From DASVXQ01 sp046727955 (GTDB taxonomy: Bacteria > Actinomycetota > CALGFH01): a DNA stretch of 64,000 nt. Within the stretch, counting starts at the first letter, position 1. Every line of letters starts with the position of its first letter. The DNA lies in the NCBI GenBank assembly GCA_046727955.1, contig JBKPDO010000170.1, positions 3,652 through 67,651 of the forward strand, in the 5' to 3' direction. The notes under the pieces are model-generated. The model worked only from the letters and a program-made list of their open reading frames with translations, ran no database searches and was not told the DNA's origin. Positions 58,998-64,000 of this stretch are shown in pieces. Made by a program: the position numbers and the translations under genes.

Positions 58998-61022
58998 GTG
59001 GCGGTGACCGACCAGTTGCCGCGTGGCGGCGCGTCGGTGGCCCCCGAGCCGCTGTGGACGCCGTCGCACGCGCGGGTCGAGCGCTCCAGTCTGACCAGCT
59101 ATCAGCGCTGGCTCGCCGACGCGCGAGCGCTCCACTTCGGTGACTACCACTCCCTGTGGCGTTGGTCGGTCACAGACCTGGACGCCTTCTGGCGCTCGAT
59201 CTGGGATTTCTTCGGGGTCGGGGAGGGCCCGGCTCCGGCGCCCGCGATCGTGGAGCGCCGCATGCCCGGGACGCGGTGGTTCCCACAGGCGCGGCTCAAC
59301 TACGCCGAGCTGGCGTTGCGGCGGCGCGACGAGCACCCGGCGGTCGTCGCCGGCTCCGAGGACGGCGAGCTGCGCACGGTGAGCTACGCGGAGCTGGCGC
59401 GGTCGGTCGCGGCCGCCGCGGCGGGCCTGCGGCGCCTCGGGGTCCGTCAGGGCGAGCGCGTGGTCGCCTACCTGCCCAATGTGCCCGAGACCGTGATCGC
59501 GTTCCTGGCCAGCGCGAGCATCGGCGCCATCTGGTCGAGCTGCGCGCCGGAGTTCGGCGTCTCCAGCGTGGTCGACCGCTTCCAGCAGATCGAGCCCAAG
59601 GTGCTCCTCGCGGTGGACGGGTACCGATATGGCGGACGCTGGCACGACCGCCGCGAGGCGGTCGAGGCCATCCGCGCTCAGCTCCCGACCCTCGAGGCGA
59701 CCGTGCTGGTCCCAGCCCCCGGGCAGGAAGCCGGCACGGCACGGCCCCCCGCCGGGCCCCCCGCCGCCGGCGGTGTCCTCGGCTGGGCGGATCTGCTCGC
59801 GGGAGAGGTCGAGCCACGGCTCGGCTTCGAGCAGGTCGCGTTCGATCACCCTCTGTGGATCCTGTACTCCTCTGGCACGACCGGGCTGCCCAAGCCGATC
59901 GTGCAGGGGCACGGCGGGATCGTGCTCGAGCACCTGAAGTCGCTCGCCCTGCATCTTGATCTCGGGCCGACCGACCGCTTCTCCTGGTTCACCACCACTG
60001 GCTGGATGATGTGGAACTTGCTGGTGAGCGGCCTGCTGCTGGGCGCGACCGTGCTCTGCTACGACGGCAGCCCGGGCCATCCGGACATGGAGGCGCTGTG
60101 GCGCTTCGCCGAGGCCACCGGCATGACCTACTTCGGGACCAGCGCGGCCTACGTGCTGTCGTGCATGAAGGCCGGGGTCGAGCCGGCGGTCATCGCCGAC
60201 CTGTCTCGACTCCGCTCGGTCGGGTCGACCGGCTCGCCCCTGCCGCCAGAGGGCTTCGCCTGGCTGTACCAGCACGTCGACGAGGACATCCTGGTTGGGT
60301 CGGTCAGCGGTGGCACCGACGTGTGCACCGCATTCGTCGAATCCTGCCCGTGGCTGCCGGTCTACGCCGGCGAGATCCAGTGCCGCGCCCTCGGCGCCAA
60401 GGTGGAGGCATTCGACGAGCACGGGCGCTCCGTGGTCGATGAGGTCGGCGAGCTGGTGATCACCGAGCCGCTGCCGTCGATGCCGCTCTATTTCTGGAAC
60501 GACCCGGACGGTAGCCGCTATCGCGACAGCTACTTCTCTACCTGGCCGGGCGTGTGGCGCCACGGCGACTGGGTCGAGATAACCAGCCGGGGAAGCGTGG
60601 TGATATCCGGACGCTCGGACTCCACCATGAACCGTGGCGGCGTCCGCATGGGCACCGGCGAGTTCTACCGGGTGGTGGAGGGACTCGACGAGATCACCGA
60701 CAGCCTTGTGGTGGACGTGAGCGACCCGGGCGGAGAGGGCCGGCTTCTGCTGTTCGTGGTGCTGCGGCCAGGGCTCGAGCTGGACGGGGAACTGGAGCGA
60801 CGCATCCGCGACACGGTGCGGCGCGAGCTGTCCCCGCGCCACGTGCCCGACGAGGTCCACCCGATCGCCGAGGTGCCGCGGACGCTCAGCGGCAAGAAGC
60901 TCGAGGTGCCGGTCAAGCGCATCCTCACCGGCGTGCCTATGGAGCGGGCCCTGAGCGAGGGCGCGCTGGCGAACCCGGACGCAATTCACGCCGTCGTCGC
61001 GCTGGCAACAAAGGGCCGGTGA
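58998..61022 (+). CDS. Acetoacetyl-CoA synthetase
   Basis: 674 residues, ANL superfamily; activates acetoacetate with ATP and CoA. Landmarks: YSSGTTGLPKPIVQGHGGIV (P-loop), WFTTTGWMMWNLLVSGLLLG, SVSGGTDVCTAFV, WRHGDWVEITSRGSVVISGR and the catalytic Lys in RTLSGKKLEVPVKRILTG. Begins with the acetoacetate-CoA ligase N-terminal domain (YHSLWRWSVTDLDAFWRSIW). GTG at 58998 with ctggagg upstream; a second GTG at 59004 is possible. Confidence 0.94.
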   Translation: MAVTDQLPRGGASVAPEPLWTPSHARVERSSLTSYQRWLADARALHFGDYHSLWRWSVTDLDAFWRSIWDFFGVGEGPAPAPAIVERRMPGTRWFPQARLNYAELALRRRDEHPAVVAGSEDGELRTVSYAELARSVAAAAAGLRRLGVRQGERVVAYLPNVPETVIAFLASASIGAIWSSCAPEFGVSSVVDRFQQIEPKVLLAVDGYRYGGRWHDRREAVEAIRAQLPTLEATVLVPAPGQEAGTARPPAGPPAAGGVLGWADLLAGEVEPRLGFEQVAFDHPLWILYSSGTTGLPKPIVQGHGGIVLEHLKSLALHLDLGPTDRFSWFTTTGWMMWNLLVSGLLLGATVLCYDGSPGHPDMEALWRFAEATGMTYFGTSAAYVLSCMKAGVEPAVIADLSRLRSVGSTGSPLPPEGFAWLYQHVDEDILVGSVSGGTDVCTAFVESCPWLPVYAGEIQCRALGAKVEAFDEHGRSVVDEVGELVITEPLPSMPLYFWNDPDGSRYRDSYFSTWPGVWRHGDWVEITSRGSVVISGRSDSTMNRGGVRMGTGEFYRVVEGLDEITDSLVVDVSDPGGEGRLLLFVVLRPGLELDGELERRIRDTVRRELSPRHVPDEVHPIAEVPRTLSGKKLEVPVKRILTGVPMERALSEGALANPDAIHAVVALATKGR

Positions 61023-61034
61023 GCAGTGCCGCCT

Positions 61035-61060
61035 CGTCACTGACGAGCTCGTCAGTGACG
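61035..61060 (+). terminator. Perfect 26-base palindrome after acetoacetyl-CoA synthetase
   Basis: cgtcactgacgagctcgtcagtgacg reads the same on both strands. It begins 13 bases after the stop codon and is followed by attggtatttctggtatttc. Position favours a terminator hairpin; a protein operator is an alternative. Confidence 0.6.
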
Positions 61061-61424
61061 ATTGGTATTTCTGGTATTTCTCGGGATCTCTGACAGGTTC
61101 GAGGCGATCAGCGCCAATTTATCAACCCGATATCGAGCCGTGCCTCTCCCTTTGCGGGATCGAACGCCTCGACTGCGCGAACCGGGTTAGGTTCCAACCA
61201 CGCAACTTCCGGTGATTCCGCGATGCGGGACACCACGGAGGCAAAGGTGTCTGGGCCTCACCGTCCGCCCAGATCCCCCCTTGGCCCGGCCTCCGAGGTT
61301 GGTGCCTTGACAGTAGGAGATCGCCGACCGTTCGGGGCTTTCTTGCGGCCGGCCTCTCCCCGTCCGTGGCGTTCGTGGCCGAGTTTCATCGACCACCTGC
61401 GCACCTCAAGGAAAGCCATTGGCT
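61061..61424. other. Long leader of the LPGTG gene
   Basis: About 360 bases without a gene. The part near 61,180-61,260 has several short inverted repeats (e.g. around gcgaaccgggttaggttcc and gattccgcgatgcggga) and could be a structured leader, but I could not match it to a known riboswitch class. Confidence 0.35.
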
Positions 61425-62078
61425 ATGAAGATTCGGCGCCGCCTCGGGTTCCTCGCGATCGCCGTGTCCGCGCTGCTGGCAGCAGGCCTGCTGTTCAGCG
61501 CGCCAGCCTTCGCGTGGCATGCCGACATCACGGACCTGCACGCCGTATGCCCACCCGGCTCGGACGAGAACCAGGTCGAGTTCGTCCTGGAGCTCTTCGA
61601 GAAGGGCCACACGGGCCACGTGGAGGCCGACTACACGATCGGGGGGGAGACGACCGCCCTTCCCAACAAGGACTTTGGTCCAGACGACCAGTCCTTGAGC
61701 TTCGAATTCTCCGTGCCGGGTCCGGAGAACGACGAAACGGCGATCACGGTCCACACCAAGACCTTCTTCGACGACAGCGAGCACACGCCTGAGAGCGAGG
61801 CGTCCGCCACGCTGGAGAAGTGCCAGAACCAAGAGACCACCCCCACGACGACGCCGACCCCGAGCACCGAGGCGCAGACCCCGCCGGTCGGGGCGCCGGC
61901 CCCGGCCCCGAGCACCGAGGCTCCGAACACCACCGCGGCGGCAGCCAAGGCCGAGTCCGAGCTTCCGGGCACGGGATCGAGCAACACGCTGCCGATGCTG
62001 ATCGTGGGGCTCGTCATGCTGGTGGGTGGCGGTGCGGCCCTGTTCACCGCCCGCATCCGCGGGCGCCACGCCAAGTAG
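61425..62078 (+). CDS. LPXTG-type surface protein
   Basis: 217 residues from the ATG at 61425, with aaggaaag nine bases upstream (a TTG two codons earlier is less likely). Signal peptide RRRLGFLAIAVSALLAAGLL ending FSAPAFA, an immunoglobulin-like outer domain (DLHAVCPPGSDENQVEFVLE; two Cys), a Thr/Pro-rich stalk, and the sorting signal LPGTG followed by a hydrophobic helix (LPMLIVGLVMLVGGGAALF) and the basic tail RIRGRHAK. A sortase should attach it to the cell wall. Confidence 0.9.
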   Translation: MKIRRRLGFLAIAVSALLAAGLLFSAPAFAWHADITDLHAVCPPGSDENQVEFVLELFEKGHTGHVEADYTIGGETTALPNKDFGPDDQSLSFEFSVPGPENDETAITVHTKTFFDDSEHTPESEASATLEKCQNQETTPTTTPTPSTEAQTPPVGAPAPAPSTEAPNTTAAAAKAESELPGTGSSNTLPMLIVGLVMLVGGGAALFTARIRGRHAK

Positions 62079-62110
62079 GTCCGACCACCGACACAACCGA
62101 CCGAACCCTA

Positions 62111-62140
62111 AGAGGCCCCGGGCATCCCGCCGGGGCCTCT
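62111..62140. terminator. Bidirectional terminator hairpin
   Basis: agaggccccggg and the complementary gccggggcctct pair across a short loop (stem of about 11 base pairs), followed by gcctttgcct. It lies between the convergent LPGTG and helicase genes and can serve both. Confidence 0.8.
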
Positions 62141-62152
62141 GCCTTTGCCTAC

Positions 62153-63856
62153 CTACCTTGTGGGCAGTACGTCCAGGTCGAGGTCACTGGCGTTGTTGAG
62201 GAGGGCGGTCGCGTCGACCAGGCGGTAGGCGTAGCCCTGCTCGGCCAGGAAGCGCTGGCGGCGCTGGGCGAACTCCGTGTCGTTGGTGTCCCGGCTCACG
62301 ACCGTGTAGAAGCGCGCGCGGCCTCCGTCCGCCTTGGGGCGCAGGATGCGGCCCAGCCGCTGCGCCTCCTCCTGGCGGCTGCCGAACGTGCCCGAGACCT
62401 GGATGGCCACGTTCGCCTCGGGCAGGTCCAGTGAGAAATTGGCCACCTTCGACACCACCACGCGCCTGAGATCGCCGCAGCGAAACGCGGCGAAGAGATG
62501 CTCGCGATCGCGCACCGGGGTCTGGCCGGTGATCACCGGAGCGCCCAGCCACTCGCCCAGGATCTCGAGCTGGTCCAGATATTGCCCGATCACCAGTACC
62601 CGGTCGTCGCGGTGGCGTTCGGCGAGATGGCCGACAACGGCCAGCTTGGAGCGGGCGGTCGCGGCACGGCGGTAGCGCTCCTCCGGCTCCGCCGTCGCGT
62701 AGTCCATGCGCTCCGGCTCGGTCAGGTCGACCCGCACCTCCACGCAGTCGGCGGCCGCGACCCAGCCCTGCGCCTCCAGCTCGCGCCAGGGCACGTCGTA
62801 GCGCTTCGGGCCGATCAGGCTGAAGACGTCGCCCTCACGGCCGTCCTCGCGCACCAGCGTGGCGGTGAGCCCCAGACGGCGCCGGGCCTGGATCTCGGCG
62901 GTCATGCGGAACACCGGCGCCGGCAGCAGGTGGACCTCGTCGTAGATCACCAGGCCCCAGTCCTCGCGGCCGAGCAGGGCCAGATGCGGGTAGACACCCC
63001 GCCGCCGGGTGGCCAGCACCTGGTAGGTCGCGATGGTGACCGGCGCGATCTCCTTGCGCGCGCCCGAGTACTCCCCCACCTGCCCGGGCTCGATCGTGGT
63101 GCGGGCGAGCAGCTCGTCGCGCCACTGCCTGGCGGCCAGTGTAGAGGTCACCAGGACCAGCGTGCGTGCCTGGACCGCCGCCATCGCGCCCAGCCCGACC
63201 AGCGTCTTGCCCGCGCCACAGGGCAGCACGATCACGCCGGAGCCGGCGGGCGCGAAGGCGGCCGCGGCCTCGCACTGGTAGCGGCGCAGCGCGAACTGCT
63301 CGCCGGTCGCGGCGTGGGCCTCGCGCAGCCGCAGCTCGAGCGGCGCACCCTGCACATAGCCGGCCTGGTCGTCGGCGGGCCAGCCCAGCGCGAGCAGCGC
63401 CTGCTTGAGCCGCCCCCGCTCGCCGAGCGGGACCAGCGCCCGGCCAGCGTCCAGCCGCCCGGCCAGCAGCGGACCTGCCTGCTTGGAGCGCACGACCTCT
63501 TCGAGCACGGCCGCCTGGCTCGACTCCAGCACCAGATGGCCAGCGTGCTCCGGGTCGGCGCGCAGCACCAGGCGGCCGTAGCGACCCATGGTCTCGACCA
63601 GGTCCGCGAGCAGGCTGGACGGGACCGGGTAGCGCGAGTGCTCGACCAGGGCCGCCTGCACCTGCTCTGGCCGGAGGCCGGCGGCGCGGGCGTTCCACAG
63701 CGCCAGCGGGGTGAGCCGGTAGGTGTGGACGTGCTCCGGGCTCTTCTCCAGCTCGGCGAAGGGAGCGATCGCCGCTCGGGCGGCCTCCGCCGCGGGATGG
63801 TCCACCTCCAGCAGGATGCTCCGGTCGCTCTGCACGATCAGAGCGCCGTCAGCCAC
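62153..63856 (-). CDS. XPB-type DNA repair helicase
   Basis: 567 residues, superfamily 2 helicase. N-terminal domain PEHVHTYRLTPLALWNARAA; Walker A VLPCGAGKTLVGLG (about residue 213), VTSTLAARQWRDELL, DEVH box VIYDEVHLLPAPVFR (about 305), LGLTATLVREDGREGD, and motif VI QEEAQRLGRILRPK. Bacterial XPB unwinds DNA with 3'-5' polarity and is thought to act in nucleotide excision repair. GTG at 63856; the start overlaps the end of the upstream gene by eight bases. Confidence 0.94.
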   Translation of the reverse strand: MADGALIVQSDRSILLEVDHPAAEAARAAIAPFAELEKSPEHVHTYRLTPLALWNARAAGLRPEQVQAALVEHSRYPVPSSLLADLVETMGRYGRLVLRADPEHAGHLVLESSQAAVLEEVVRSKQAGPLLAGRLDAGRALVPLGERGRLKQALLALGWPADDQAGYVQGAPLELRLREAHAATGEQFALRRYQCEAAAAFAPAGSGVIVLPCGAGKTLVGLGAMAAVQARTLVLVTSTLAARQWRDELLARTTIEPGQVGEYSGARKEIAPVTIATYQVLATRRRGVYPHLALLGREDWGLVIYDEVHLLPAPVFRMTAEIQARRRLGLTATLVREDGREGDVFSLIGPKRYDVPWRELEAQGWVAAADCVEVRVDLTEPERMDYATAEPEERYRRAATARSKLAVVGHLAERHRDDRVLVIGQYLDQLEILGEWLGAPVITGQTPVRDREHLFAAFRCGDLRRVVVSKVANFSLDLPEANVAIQVSGTFGSRQEEAQRLGRILRPKADGGRARFYTVVSRDTNDTEFAQRRQRFLAEQGYAYRLVDATALLNNASDLDLDVLPTR

Positions 63857-64000
63857 GCCACACCTCCTCGAGATCGAGAGGCAGGTCGAGCGGGGTCGCC
63901 GGGGAGGCCCGGCCAGTCAGGGCGTTGCCCGCCGCGGCGGCCCCGCCGTTGCCGCCGGACGAGGCGGCGGCGCGCAGGCGGGCGACCAGCTCGCCGGGCT
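63849..64000 (-). CDS. End of a helicase-associated domain gene (partial)
   Basis: Only the last 49 codons lie in the window: Ala/Gly-rich, ending TPLDLPLDLEEVWRG. It overlaps the XPB start. In actinobacteria the gene before XPB usually codes for a large helicase-C-terminal-domain protein, which this would fit. The part visible has no diagnostic motif, so the assignment rests on context. Confidence 0.5.
   Translation of the reverse strand, partial: PGELVARLRAAASSGGNGGAAAAGNALTGRASPATPLDLPLDLEEVWRG

Noticed and set aside
61100..61400. c-di-AMP (ydaO-type) riboswitch before the surface protein
   Set aside because: Only loose similarity around gaaccgggttagg; the conserved core and pseudoknot partners were not recognised.

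Overview
This window comes from a very GC-rich chromosome, almost certainly of an actinomycete-type bacterium (Actinomycetota). It carries a WhiB-family regulator, a DUF1918 protein, an XPB-type repair helicase next to the end of a second helicase-domain gene, an arg cluster in actinobacterial order (argC-J-B-D-R-G-H), an LPGTG surface protein, and a DUF2637/SpdB-like membrane protein inside a mobile element. Class and genus cannot be told from the sequence alone.

Region 1 (1-11,660) is host accessory chromosome: a frameshifted VapC toxin; a lipoprotein followed by a chimeric gene that joins a peptidoglycan-binding adaptor to the last third of a MacB-type permease; an ABC exporter with a repeat-rich insert; a very large GH38 alpha-mannosidase-like enzyme; an aldo/keto reductase; and an ECF sigma factor with its membrane partner. 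Region 2 (11,724-21,863) holds arginine biosynthesis on the minus strand, with overlapping genes and an ARG box at argC. argF is missing, and ArgB carries an unusual insert of about 85 residues. lysA is divergent, and a DUF1918 gene follows. Region 3 (22,079-27,826) has an orphan sugar-type ABC ATPase, a VOC remnant, a mazEF-type toxin-antitoxin pair, a GNAT acetyltransferase, and a cobalamin riboswitch controlling metE.

Region 4 (27,827-50,732) reads as an integrated genetic element of about 22.9 kb. It is bounded by 31-bp direct repeats (30/31 identical) that lie in the 3' end of a CPBP protease gene. A tyrosine recombinase and a small excisionase-like protein sit at the right end, next to a RepA-like AAA ATPase. 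The middle is a compact co-directional operon (37.2-42.5 kb) with WhiB, a GIY-YIG-like protein, an NlpC/P60 hydrolase, a lytic transglycosylase and several membrane proteins including DUF2637; this looks like conjugation or cell-wall-crossing machinery, but no FtsK/TraB translocase was found. The left end is cargo: a decayed ERCC4-type nuclease, a 1213-residue helical-repeat protein with a C-terminal PIN-like domain, a protein of unknown function, HD, NUDIX and HTH genes. A lower-GC islet (about 46,008-47,275) with a membrane-anchored protein has been inserted inside the element and has cut genes on both sides.

Region 5 (50,665-64,000) is host chromosome again: the CPBP protease with a swapped C-terminus, a luciferase-like oxidoreductase fragment, an MFS transporter, a pair of secreted/membrane proteins, a giant three-module zinc-cluster protein of unknown function, acetoacetyl-CoA synthetase, an LPGTG protein, and XPB.

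Two themes recur. Short GC-rich tandem repeats have expanded in frame inside conserved proteins (ArgB, the ABC exporter, the sigma-factor partner) and in intergenic DNA. Single frameshifts or deletions have damaged several accessory genes; some of these could be assembly errors.
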